From assembly GCA_026168455.1 (NCBI GenBank), contig JANSJX010000017.1, forward strand, positions 1 to 64,000: a DNA stretch of 64,000 nt, written 5' to 3'. The position numbers were made by a program, and so were the translations under genes. Every line of letters starts with the position of its first letter. Positions within the stretch are counted from its first letter, which is position 1. The notes under the pieces are model-generated. The model had not been told where the DNA came from and made no database searches. It saw only the letters and a program-made list of their open reading frames with translations. Origin of the DNA: Theocolax elegans (lineage: Eukaryota > Arthropoda > Insecta > Hymenoptera > Cerocephalidae). Below, one piece after another: positions 13,618-25,762 of this stretch.

Positions 13618-16600
13618 GAAACTTAAGCTCATTTTAGCTACCTTAAGCTGAATGTTAGCTCCACTGCAATAAGAACAGTGTCTCCAAGCTGACTGCGGCT
13701 TGAAATGAGCTGAAACAAGGAAACTTAAGCTCATTTTAGCTACCTCAAGCTGAAAGTTAGCTCCACTGCAATAAGAGCAGTGTCTCCAAGCTGTCTGCGG
13801 CTTGAAATGAGCTGAAACAAGCTGAAACAAGCTGAATAAGACTAAAAATATTTTTCCATTTGTCTAGCAGTGGAAGCTAGGGTCCTAAGCACGTAAGATT
13901 TTTTTGACAGCAATCAGGTTATTAAATACCATAGATTAGAGACAACTATAAGATACCCGTCTATGTGTTGATATTTCGGATGCCGGCAAGAAGCAAAAGT
14001 CTGGACTTTGACTGACTTGCTGTTTTCATAACAATTGCAAATGACATTATTGATTTTGGGAAACGTTACAACACTAGCAGGAAACTTAAGCTCATTTTAG
14101 CTACCTTAAGCTGAATGTTAGCTCCACTGCAATAAGAACAGTGTCTCCAAGCTGACTGCGGCTTGAAATGAGCTGAAACAAGGAAACTTAAGCTCATTTT
14201 AGCTACCTCAAGCTGAAAGTTAGCTCCACTGCAATAAGAGCAGTGTCTCCAGCTGTCTGCGGCTTGAAATGAGCTGAAACAAGCTGAAACAAGCTGAATA
14301 AGACTAAAAATATTTTCCCATTTGTCTAGCAGAGGAAGCTAGGGTCCTAAGCACGTAAGATTTTTTTGACAGCAATCAGGTTATTAAATACCATAGATTA
14401 GAGATAACTATAAGATACCCGTCTATGTGTTGATATTTCGGATGCCGGCAAGAAGCAAAAGTCTGGACTTTGACTGACTTGCTGTTTTCATAACAATTGC
14501 AAATGACATTATTGATTTTGGGAAACGTTACACCACTAGCAGGAAACTTAAGCTCATTTTAGCTACCTTAAGCTGAATGTTAGCTCCACTGCAATAAGAA
14601 CAGTGTCTCCAAGCTGACTGCGGCTTGAAATGAGCTGAAACAAGGAAACTTAAGCTCATTTTAGCTACCTCAAGCTGAAAGTTAGCTCCACTGCAATAAG
14701 AGCAGTGTCTCCAAGCTGTCTGCGGCTTGAAATGAGCTGAAACAAGGAAACTTAACCTCATTTTAGCTACCTTAAGCTGAAAGTTAGCTCCACTGCAATA
14801 AGAACAGTGTCTCCAAGCTATCTCCGGCTAGAAATGAGCTGAAACAAGGAAACTTAAGCTCATTTTAGCTATCTTAAGCTGAAAGTTAGCTCCACTGCAA
14901 TAAGAACAGTTTCTCCAAGCTGTCTGCGGCTTGAAATGAGCTGAAACAAGGAAACTTAAGCTCATTTTAGCTACCTTAAGCTAAACATTAGCTCCACTGC
15001 AATAAGAACAGTGTCTCCAAGCTGACTGCGGCTTGAAATGAGCTGAAACAAGGAAACTTAACCTCATTTTAGCTACCTTAAGCTGAAAGTTAGCTCCACT
15101 GCAATAAGAACAGTGTCTCCTAGCTGTCTGCGACTTGAAATGAGCTGAAACAAGGAAACTTAAGCTCATTTTAGCTACCTCAAGCTGAACATTAGCTCCA
15201 CTGCAATAAGAACAGTTTCTCCAAGCTGTCTGCGGCTTGAAATGAGCTGAAACAAGGAAACTTAAGCTCATTTTAGCTACCTTAAGCTGAACATTAGCTC
15301 CACTGCAATAAGAACAGTGTCTCCAAGCTGACTGCGGCTTGAAATGAGCTGAAACAAGAAAACTTAACCTCATTTAAGCTACCTTAAGCTGAAAGTTAGC
15401 TCCACTGCAATAAGAACAGTGTCTCGTAGCTGACTGCGGCTTGAAATGAGCTGAAACAAGGAAACTTAAGCTCATTTTAGCTACCTTAAGCTGAAAGTTA
15501 GCTCCACTGCAATAAGAACAGTGTCTCCAAGCTGACTGCGGCTTGAAATGAGCTGAAACAAGGAAACTTAAGCTCATTTTAGCTACCTCAATCTGAAAGT
15601 TAGCTTCACTGCAATAAGCGCAGTGCCTCCAAGCTGTCTGCGGCTTGAAATGAGCTGAAACAAGCTAAAACAAGCTGAATAAGACTAAAAATATTTTCCC
15701 ATTTGTCTAGCAGTGGAAGCTAGGGTCCTAAGCACGTAAGATTTTTTTGACAGCAATCAGGTTATTAAATACCATAGATTAGAGACAACTATAAGATACC
15801 CGTCTATGTGTTGATATTTCGGATGCCGGCAAGAAGCAAAAGTCTGGACTTTGACTGACTTGCTGTTTTCATAACAATTGCAAATGACATTATTGATTTT
15901 GGGAAACGTTACAACACTAGCAGGAAACTTAAGCTCATTTAGCTACCTTAAGCTGAATGTTAGCTCCACTGCAATAAGAACAGTGTCTCCAAGCTGACTG
16001 CGGCTTGAAATGAGCTGAAACAAGGAAACTTAAGCTCATTTTAGCTACCTCAAGCTGAAAGTTAGCTCCACTGCAATAAGAGCAGTGTCTCCAAGCTGTC
16101 TGCGGCTTGAAATGAGCTGAAACAAGCTGAAACAAGCTGAATAAGACTAAAAATATTTTCCCATTTGTCTAGCAGTGGAAGCTAGGGTCCTAAGCACGTA
16201 AGATTTTTTTGACAGCAATCAGGTTATTAAATACCATAGATTAGAGACAACTATAAGATACCCGTCTATGTGTTGATATTTCGGATGCCGGCAAGAAGCA
16301 AAAGTCTGGACTTTGACTGACTTGCTGTTTTCATAACAATTGCAAATGACATTATTGATTTTGGGAAACGTTACACCACTAGCAGGAAACTTAAGCTCAT
16401 TTTAGCTACCTTAAGCTGAATGTTAGCTCCACTGCAATAAGAACAGTGTCTCCAAGCTGACTGCGGCTTGAAATGAGCTGAAACAAGGAAACTTAAGCTC
16501 ATTTTAGCTACCTCAAGCTGAAAGTTAGCTCCACTGCAATAAGAGCAGTGTCTCCAAGCTGTCTGCGGCTTGAAATGAGCTGAAACAAGGAAACTTAACC

Positions 16601-17665
16601 TCATTTTAGCTACCTTAAGCTGAAAGTTAGCTCCACTGCAATAAGAACAGTGTCTCCAAGCTATCTCCGGCTAGAAATGAGCTGAAACAAGGAAACTTAA
16701 GCTCATTTTAGCTATCTTAAGCTGAAAGTTAGCTCCACTGCAATAAGAACAGTTTCTCCAAGCTGTCCTGCGGCTTGAAATGAGCTGAAACAAGGAAACT
16801 TAAGCTCATTTTAGCTACCTTAAGCTAAACATTAGCTCCACTGCAATAAGAACAGTGTCTCCAAGCTGACTGCGGCTTGAAATGAGCTGAAACAAGGAAC
16901 TTAACCTCATTTTAGCTACCTTAAGCTGAAAGTTAGCTCCACTGCAATAAGAACAGTGTCTCCTAGCTGTCTGCGACTTGAAATGAGCTGAAACAAGGAA
17001 ACTTAAGCTCATTTTAGCTACCTCAAGCTGAACATTAGCTCCACTGCAATAAGAACAGTTTCTCCAAGCTGTCTGCGGCTTGAAATGAGCTGAAACAAGG
17101 AAACTTAAGCTCATTTTAGCTACCTTAAGCTGAACATTAGCTCCACTGCAATAAGAACAGTGTCTCCAAGCTGACTGCGGCTTGAAATGAGCTGAAACAA
17201 GGAAACTTAACCTCATTTTAGCTACCTTAAGCTGAAAGTTAGCTCCACTGCAATAAGAACAGTGTCTCGTAGCTGACTGCGGCATGAAATGAGCTGAAAC
17301 AAGGAAACTTAAGCTCATTTTAGCTACCTCAAGCTGAAAGTTAGCTCCACTGCAATAAGAGCAGTGTCCTCCAAGCTGTCTGCGGCTTGAAATGAGCTGA
17401 AACAAGCTGAAACAAGCTGAATAAGACTAAAAATATTTTCCCATTTGTCTAGCAGTGGAAGCTAGGGTCCTAAGCACGTAAGATTTTTTTGACAGCAATC
17501 AGGTTATTAAATACCATAGATTAGAGACAACTATAAGATACCCGTCTATGTGTTGATATTTCGGATGCCGGCAAGAAGCAAAAGTCTGGACTTTGACTGA
17601 CTTGCTGTTTTCATAACAATTGCAAATGACATTATTGATTTTGGGAAACGTTACAACACTAGCAG
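13618..17665 (-). repeat. Higher-order repeat B, copy 1 (4,048 bp)
   Basis: The block holds 27 monomers and five linkers in the order 2, 2, 11, 2, 10. The predicted length, 27 x 102 + 5 x 259 = 4,049, agrees to one base. It differs from copies 2 and 3 by scattered single-base changes, such as one lost A near 14,250, an extra C near 16,766 and small indels near 16,898 and 17,369. These are the changes that break the long open frames in this copy only. Confidence 0.92.
17407..17665 (-). repeat. Representative 259-bp linker module (family of about 65 copies)
   Basis: This is a typical linker. It begins with a duplicated CTGAAACAAG, then runs through CTAAAAATATTTTCCC, GGAAGCTAGGGTCCTAAG, GATACCCGTCTATGTG, GGATGCCGGCAAGAAG and CATAACAATTGCAAATGAC to ACACTAGCAG, where the next monomer resumes with GAAAC. 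It shows no similarity to the monomer apart from the CTGAAACAAG edge. Other copies start near 610, 1272, 1844, 3014, 3378, 4763, 6142, 7521, 7985, 9367, 9830, 10292, 10754, 13359, 13822, 14284, 15664, 16127, 17870, 18333, 19713, 20176, 21455, 21918, 22381, 23762, 24225, 25504, 26783, 27246, 28525, 28988, 29451, 30908, 31371, 31834, 32476, 32940, 33403, 34861, 35324, 35788, 36838, 38160, 39541, 40512, 41008, 41474, 43239, 43702, 45083, 46056, 46621, 48106, 48571, 49540, 50105, 51285 and 51745 (a few bases uncertain). It has no terminal inverted repeats, no ORF of note and no recognisable Pol III boxes. Confidence 0.93.
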
Positions 17666-18128
17666 GAAACTTAAGCTCATTTTAGCTACCTTAAGCTGAA
17701 TGTTAGCTCCACTGCAATAAGAACAGTGTCTCCAAGCTGACTGCGGCTTGAAATGAGCTGAAACAAGGAAACTTAAGCTCATTTTAGCTACCTCAAGCTG
17801 AAAGTTAGCTCCACTGCAATAAGAGCAGTGTCTCCAAGCTGTCTGCGGCTTGAAATGAGCTGAAACAAGCTGAAACAAGCTGAATAAGACTAAAAATATT
17901 TTCCCATTTGTCTAGCAGTGGAAGCTAGGGTCCTAAGCACGTAAGATTTTTTTGACAGCAATCAGGTTATTAAATACCATAGATTAGAGACAACTATAAG
18001 ATACCCGTCTATGTGTTGATATTTCGGATGCCGGCAAGAAGCAAAAGTCTGGACTTTGACTGACTTGCTGTTTTCATAACAATTGCAAATGACATTATTG
18101 ATTTTGGGAAACGTTACAACACTAGCAG
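17666..18128 (-). repeat. 463-bp dimer unit (two monomers plus one linker)
   Basis: This is a representative of the commonest small module, 2 x 102 + 259 = 463 bp. The first monomer carries GCTGAATGTTAGC; the second carries TACCTCAAGCTG and AATAAGAGCAGTG. Near-identical copies lie next to each other, for example at 9,627 and 10,089, 17,666 and 18,129, 21,714 and 22,177, 28,784 and 29,247, and 31,167 and 31,630. The same two monomer types recur in almost every dimer from about 7,780 to 41,470. Confidence 0.93.
17751..17784. repeat. Inverted repeat across the monomer junction (representative)
   Basis: AAATGAGCT near the end of one monomer and AGCTCATTT near the start of the next are perfect 9-bp reverse complements separated by 16 bp. 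The arrangement recurs at most monomer-to-monomer junctions. Where a linker intervenes, the arms are pushed about 275 bp apart. Confidence 0.85.
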
Positions 18129-21100
18129 GAAACTTAAGCTCATTTTAGCTACCTTAAGCTGAATGTTAGCTCCACTGCAATAAGAACAGTGTCTCCAAGC
18201 TGACTGCGGCTTGAAATGAGCTGAAACAAGGAAACTTAAGCTCATTTTAGCTACCTCAAGCTGAAAGTTAGCTCCACTGCAATAAGAGCAGTGTCTCCAA
18301 GCTGTCTGCGGCTTGAAATGAGCTGAAACAAGCTGAAACAAGCTGAATAAGACTAAAAATATTTTCCCATTTGTCTAGCAGAGGAAGCTAGGGTCCTAAG
18401 CACGTAAGATTTTTTTGACAGCAATCAGGTTATTAAATACCATAGATTAGAGATAACTATAAGATACCCGTCTATGTGTTGATATTTCGGATGCCGGCAA
18501 GAAGCAAAAGTCTGGACTTTGACTGACTTGCTGTTTTCATAACAATTGCAAATGACATTATTGATTTTGGGAAACGTTACACCACTAGCAGGAAACTTAA
18601 GCTCATTTTAGCTACCTTAAGCTGAATGTTAGCTCCACTGCAATAAGAACAGTGTCTCCAAGCTGACTGCGGCTTGAAATGAGCTGAAACAAGGAAACTT
18701 AAGCTCATTTTAGCTACCTCAAGCTGAAAGTTAGCTCCACTGCAATAAGAGCAGTGTCTCCAAGCTGTCTGCGGCTTGAAATGAGCTGAAACAAGGAAAC
18801 TTAACCTCATTTTAGCTACCTTAAGCTGAAAGTTAGCTCCACTGCAATAAGAACAGTGTCTCCAAGCTATCTCCGGCTAGAAATGAGCTGAAACAAGGAA
18901 ACTTAAGCTCATTTTAGCTATCTTAAGCTGAAAGTTAGCTCCACTGCAATAAGAACAGTTTCTCCAAGCTGTCTGCGGCTTGAAATGAGCTGAAACAAGG
19001 AAACTTAAGCTCATTTTAGCTACCTTAAGCTAAACATTAGCTCCACTGCAATAAGAACAGTGTCTCCAAGCTGACTGCGGCTTGAAATGAGCTGAAACAA
19101 GGAAACTTAACCTCATTTTAGCTACCTTAAGCTGAAAGTTAGCTCCACTGCAATAAGAACAGTGTCTCCTAGCTGTCTGCGACTTGAAATGAGCTGAAAC
19201 AAGGAAACTTAAGCTCATTTTAGCTACCTCAAGCTGAACATTAGCTCCACTGCAATAAGAACAGTTTCTCCAAGCTGTCTGCGGCTTGAAATGAGCTGAA
19301 ACAAGGAAACTTAAGCTCATTTTAGCTACCTTAAGCTGAACATTAGCTCCACTGCAATAAGAACAGTGTCTCCAAGCTGACTGCGGCTTGAAATGAGCTG
19401 AAACAAGAAAACTTAACCTCATTTAAGCTACCTTAAGCTGAAAGTTAGCTCCACTGCAATAAGAACAGTGTCTCGTAGCTGACTGCGGCTTGAAATGAGC
19501 TGAAACAAGGAAACTTAAGCTCATTTTAGCTACCTTAAGCTGAAAGTTAGCTCCACTGCAATAAGAACAGTGTCTCCAAGCTGACTGCGGCTTGAAATGA
19601 GCTGAAACAAGGAAACTTAAGCTCATTTTAGCTACCTCAATCTGAAAGTTAGCTTCACTGCAATAAGCGCAGTGCCTCCAAGCTGTCTGCGGCTTGAAAT
19701 GAGCTGAAACAAGCTAAAACAAGCTGAATAAGACTAAAAATATTTTCCCATTTGTCTAGCAGTGGAAGCTAGGGTCCTAAGCACGTAAGATTTTTTGACA
19801 GCAATCAGGTTATTAAATACCATAGATTAGAGACAACTATAAGATACCCGTCTATGTGTTGATATTTCGGATGCCGGCAAGAAGCAAAAGTCTGGACTTT
19901 GACTGACTTGCTGTTTTCATAACAATTGCAAATGACATTATTGATTTTGGGAAACGTTACAACACTAGCAGGAAACTTAAGCTCATTTTAGCTACCTTAA
20001 GCTGAATGTTAGCTCCACTGCAATAAGAACAGTGTCTCCAAGCTGACTGCGGCTTGAAATGAGCTGAAACAAGGAAACTTAAGCTCATTTTAGCTACCTC
20101 AAGCTGAAAGTTAGCTCCACTGCAATAAGAGCAGTGTCTCCAAGCTGTCTGCGGCTTGAAATGAGCTGAAACAAGCTGAAACAAGCTGAATAAGACTAAA
20201 AATATTTTCCCATTTGTCTAGCAGTGGAAGCTAGGGTCCTAAGCACGTAAGATTTTTTTGACAGCAATCAGGTTATTAAATACCATAGATTAGAGACAAC
20301 TATAAGATACCCGTCTATGTGTTGATATTTCGGATGCCGGCAAGAAGCAAAAGTCTGGACTTTGACTGACTTGCTGTTTTCATAACAATTGCAAATGACA
20401 TTATTGATTTTGGGAAACGTTACACCACTAGCAGGAAACTTAAGCTCATTTTAGCTACCTTAAGCTGAATGTTAGCTCCACTGCAATAAGAACAGTGTCT
20501 CCAAGCTGACTGCGGCTTGAAATGAGCTGAAACAAGGAAACTTAAGCTCATTTTAGCTACCTCAAGCTGAAAGTTAGCTCCACTGCAATAAGAGCAGTGT
20601 CTCCAAGCTGTCTGCGGCTTGAAATGAGCTGAAACAAGGAAACTTAACCTCATTTTAGCTACCTTAAGCTGAAAGTTAGCTCCACTGCAATAAGAACAGT
20701 GTCTCCAAGCTATCTCCGGCTAGAAATGAGCTGAAACAAGGAAACTTAAGCTCATTTTAGCTATCTTAAGCTGAAAGTTAGCTCCACTGCAATAAGAACA
20801 GTTTCTCCAAGCTGTCTGCGGCTTGAAATGAGCTGAAACAAGGAAACTTAAGCTCATTTTAGCTACCTTAAGCTAAACATTAGCTCCACTGCAATAAGAA
20901 CAGTGTCTCCAAGCTGACTGCGGCTTGAAATGAGCTGAAACAAGGAAACTTAACCTCATTTTAGCTACCTTAAGCTGAAAGTTAGCTCCACTGCAATAAG
21001 AACAGTGTCTCCTAGCTGTCTGCGACTTGAAATGAGCTGAAACAAGGAAACTTAAGCTCATTTTAGCTACCTCAAGCTGAACATTAGCTCCACTGCAATA

Positions 21101-21713
21101 AGAACAGTTTCTCCAAGCTGTCTGCGGCTTGAAATGAGCTGAAACAAGGAAACTTAAGCTCATTTTAGCTACCTTAAGCTGAACATTAGCTCCACTGCAA
21201 TAAGAACAGTGTCTCCAAGCTGACTGCGGCTTGAAATGAGCTGAAACAAGGAAACTTAACCTCATTTTAGCTACCTTAAGCTGAAAGTTAGCTCCACTGC
21301 AATAAGAACAGTGTCTCGTAGCTGACTGCGGCATGAAATGAGCTGAAACAAGGAAACTTAAGCTCATTTTAGCTACCTCAAGCTGAAAGTTAGCTCCACT
21401 GCAATAAGAGCAGTGTCTCCAAGCTGTCTGCGGCTTGAAATGAGCTGAAACAAGCTGAAACAAGCTGAATAAGACTAAAAATATTTTCCCATTTGTCTAG
21501 CAGTGGAAGCTAGGGTCCTAAGCACGTAAGATTTTTTTGACAGCAATCAGGTTATTAAATACCATAGATTAGAGACAACTATAAGATACCCGTCTATGTG
21601 TTGATATTTCGGATGCCGGCAAGAAGCAAAAGTCTGGACTTTGACTGACTTGCTGTTTTCATAACAATTGCAAATGACATTATTGATTTTGGGAAACGTT
21701 ACAACACTAGCAG

Positions 21714-24700
21714 GAAACTTAAGCTCATTTTAGCTACCTTAAGCTGAATGTTAGCTCCACTGCAATAAGAACAGTGTCTCCAAGCTGACTGCGGCTTGAA
21801 ATGAGCTGAAACAAGGAAACTTAAGCTCATTTTAGCTACCTCAAGCTGAAAGTTAGCTCCACTGCAATAAGAGCAGTGTCTCCAAGCTGTCTGCGGCTTG
21901 AAATGAGCTGAAACAAGCTGAAACAAGCTGAATAAGACTAAAAATATTTTCCCATTTGTCTAGCAGTGGAAGCTAGGGTCCTAAGCACGTAAGATTTTTT
22001 TGACAGCAATCAGGTTATTAAATACCATAGATTAGAGACAACTATAAGATACCCGTCTATGTGTTGATATTTCGGATGCCGGCAAGAAGCAAAAGTCTGG
22101 ACTTTGACTGACTTGCTGTTTTCATAACAATTGCAAATGACATTATTGATTTTGGGAAACGTTACAACACTAGCAGGAAACTTAAGCTCATTTTAGCTAC
22201 CTTAAGCTGAATGTTAGCTCCACTGCAATAAGAACAGTGTCTCCAAGCTGACTGCGGCTTGAAATGAGCTGAAACAAGGAAACTTAAGCTCATTTTAGCT
22301 ACCTCAAGCTGAAAGTTAGCTCCACTGCAATAAGAGCAGTGTCTCCAAGCTGTCTGCGGCTTGAAATGAGCTGAAACAAGCTGAAACAAGCTGAATAAGA
22401 CTAAAAATATTTTCCCATTTGTCTAGCAGAGGAAGCTAGGGTCCTAAGCACGTAAGATTTTTTTGACAGCAATCAGGTTATTAAATACCATAGATTAGAG
22501 ATAACTATAAGATACCCGTCTATGTGTTGATATTTCGGATGCCGGCAAGAAGCAAAAGTCTGGACTTTGACTGACTTGCTGTTTTCATAACAATTGCAAA
22601 TGACATTATTGATTTTGGGAAACGTTACACCACTAGCAGGAAACTTAAGCTCATTTTAGCTACCTTAAGCTGAATGTTAGCTCCACTGCAATAAGAACAG
22701 TGTCTCCAAGCTGACTGCGGCTTGAAATGAGCTGAAACAAGGAAACTTAAGCTCATTTTAGCTACCTCAAGCTGAAAGTTAGCTCCACTGCAATAAGAGC
22801 AGTGTCTCCAAGCTGTCTGCGGCTTGAAATGAGCTGAAACAAGGAAACTTAACCTCATTTTAGCTACCTTAAGCTGAAAGTTAGCTCCACTGCAATAAGA
22901 ACAGTGTCTCCAAGCTATCTCCGGCTAGAAATGAGCTGAAACAAGGAAACTTAAGCTCATTTTAGCTATCTTAAGCTGAAAGTTAGCTCCACTGCAATAA
23001 GAACAGTTTCTCCAAGCTGTCTGCGGCTTGAAATGAGCTGAAACAAGGAAACTTAAGCTCATTTTAGCTACCTTAAGCTAAACATTAGCTCCACTGCAAT
23101 AAGAACAGTGTCTCCAAGCTGACTGCGGCTTGAAATGAGCTGAAACAAGGAAACTTAACCTCATTTTAGCTACCTTAAGCTGAAAGTTAGCTCCACTGCA
23201 ATAAGAACAGTGTCTCCTAGCTGTCTGCGACTTGAAATGAGCTGAAACAAGGAAACTTAAGCTCATTTTAGCTACCTCAAGCTGAACATTAGCTCCACTG
23301 CAATAAGAACAGTTTCTCCAAGCTGTCTGCGGCTTGAAATGAGCTGAAACAAGGAAACTTAAGCTCATTTTAGCTACCTTAAGCTGAACATTAGCTCCAC
23401 TGCAATAAGAACAGTGTCTCCAAGCTGACTGCGGCTTGAAATGAGCTGAAACAAGAAAACTTAACCTCATTTAAGCTACCTTAAGCTGAAAGTTAGCTCC
23501 ACTGCAATAAGAACAGTGTCTCGTAGCTGACTGCGGCTTGAAATGAGCTGAAACAAGGAAACTTAAGCTCATTTTAGCTACCTTAAGCTGAAAGTTAGCT
23601 CCACTGCAATAAGAACAGTGTCTCCAAGCTGACTGCGGCTTGAAATGAGCTGAAACAAGGAAACTTAAGCTCATTTTAGCTACCTCAATCTGAAAGTTAG
23701 CTTCACTGCAATAAGCGCAGTGCCTCCAAGCTGTCTGCGGCTTGAAATGAGCTGAAACAAGCTAAAACAAGCTGAATAAGACTAAAAATATTTTCCCATT
23801 TGTCTAGCAGTGGAAGCTAGGGTCCTAAGCACGTAAGATTTTTTTGACAGCAATCAGGTTATTAAATACCATAGATTAGAGACAACTATAAGATACCCGT
23901 CTATGTGTTGATATTTCGGATGCCGGCAAGAAGCAAAAGTCTGGACTTTGACTGACTTGCTGTTTTCATAACAATTGCAAATGACATTATTGATTTTGGG
24001 AAACGTTACAACACTAGCAGGAAACTTAAGCTCATTTTAGCTACCTTAAGCTGAATGTTAGCTCCACTGCAATAAGAACAGTGTCTCCAAGCTGACTGCG
24101 GCTTGAAATGAGCTGAAACAAGGAAACTTAAGCTCATTTTAGCTACCTCAAGCTGAAAGTTAGCTCCACTGCAATAAGAGCAGTGTCTCCAAGCTGTCTG
24201 CGGCTTGAAATGAGCTGAAACAAGCTGAAACAAGCTGAATAAGACTAAAAATATTTTCCCATTTGTCTAGCAGTGGAAGCTAGGGTCCTAAGCACGTAAG
24301 ATTTTTTTGACAGCAATCAGGTTATTAAATACCATAGATTAGAGACAACTATAAGATACCCGTCTATGTGTTGATATTTCGGATGCCGGCAAGAAGCAAA
24401 AGTCTGGACTTTGACTGACTTGCTGTTTTCATAACAATTGCAAATGACATTATTGATTTTGGGAAACGTTACACCACTAGCAGGAAACTTAAGCTCATTT
24501 TAGCTACCTTAAGCTGAATGTTAGCTCCACTGCAATAAGAACAGTGTCTCCAAGCTGACTGCGGCTTGAAATGAGCTGAAACAAGGAAACTTAAGCTCAT
24601 TTTAGCTACCTCAAGCTGAAAGTTAGCTCCACTGCAATAAGAGCAGTGTCTCCAAGCTGTCTGCGGCTTGAAATGAGCTGAAACAAGGAAACTTAACCTC

Positions 24701-25762
24701 ATTTTAGCTACCTTAAGCTGAAAGTTAGCTCCACTGCAATAAGAACAGTGTCTCCAAGCTATCTCCGGCTAGAAATGAGCTGAAACAAGGAAACTTAAGC
24801 TCATTTTAGCTATCTTAAGCTGAAAGTTAGCTCCACTGCAATAAGAACAGTTTCTCCAAGCTGTCTGCGGCTTGAAATGAGCTGAAACAAGGAAACTTAA
24901 GCTCATTTTAGCTACCTTAAGCTAAACATTAGCTCCACTGCAATAAGAACAGTGTCTCCAAGCTGACTGCGGCTTGAAATGAGCTGAAACAAGGAAACTT
25001 AACCTCATTTTAGCTACCTTAAGCTGAAAGTTAGCTCCACTGCAATAAGAACAGTGTCTCCTAGCTGTCTGCGACTTGAAATGAGCTGAAACAAGGAAAC
25101 TTAAGCTCATTTTAGCTACCTCAAGCTGAACATTAGCTCCACTGCAATAAGAACAGTTTCTCCAAGCTGTCTGCGGCTTGAAATGAGCTGAAACAAGGAA
25201 ACTTAAGCTCATTTTAGCTACCTTAAGCTGAACATTAGCTCCACTGCAATAAGAACAGTGTCTCCAAGCTGACTGCGGCTTGAAATGAGCTGAAACAAGG
25301 AAACTTAACCTCATTTTAGCTACCTTAAGCTGAAAGTTAGCTCCACTGCAATAAGAACAGTGTCTCGTAGCTGACTGCGGCATGAAATGAGCTGAAACAA
25401 GGAAACTTAAGCTCATTTTAGCTACCTCAAGCTGAAAGTTAGCTCCACTGCAATAAGAGCAGTGTCTCCAAGCTGTCTGCGGCTTGAAATGAGCTGAAAC
25501 AAGCTGAAACAAGCTGAATAAGACTAAAAATATTTTCCCATTTGTCTAGCAGTGGAAGCTAGGGTCCTAAGCACGTAAGATTTTTTTGACAGCAATCAGG
25601 TTATTAAATACCATAGATTAGAGACAACTATAAGATACCCGTCTATGTGTTGATATTTCGGATGCCGGCAAGAAGCAAAAGTCTGGACTTTGACTGACTT
25701 GCTGTTTTCATAACAATTGCAAATGACATTATTGATTTTGGGAAACGTTACAACACTAGCAG
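21714..25762 (-). repeat. Higher-order repeat B, copy 3 (4,049 bp)
   Basis: Module order 2, 2, 11, 2, 10, of exactly the length predicted from the module sizes. Diagnostic variants shared with copies 1 and 2 include GCAGAGGAAGC in the second dimer linker, TACCTCAATCTGAAAG in the last monomer of the 11-run, and AAGCTAAAACAAGC at the edge of the following linker. Sharing of such minor variants shows amplification of the whole 4-kb block. Confidence 0.94.

Larger units (their letters stand above)
17666..21713 (-). repeat. Higher-order repeat B, copy 2 (4,048 bp)
   Basis: Same module order as copy 1 (2, 2, 11, 2, 10). Features line up with copy 3 at an offset of 4,048-4,049, for example 18,577 with 22,625, 19,030 with 23,078 and 20,873 with 24,922. 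The one-base change of offset coincides with a shorter T run in the linker near 19,792. Confidence 0.93.

Noticed and set aside
17407..17665. Linker as a mobile element or SINE
   Set aside because: There are no terminal inverted repeats, poly-A tail, target-site duplication or convincing Pol III A/B boxes, and the insertion point is the same in every copy. A single old insertion remains possible.
17407..17665. CENP-B box in the linker (TTTCGGATGCCGG segment)
   Set aside because: It shares TTCG with the known motif but lacks the required A and the CGGG core at their positions. A centromeric role can be neither claimed nor excluded.
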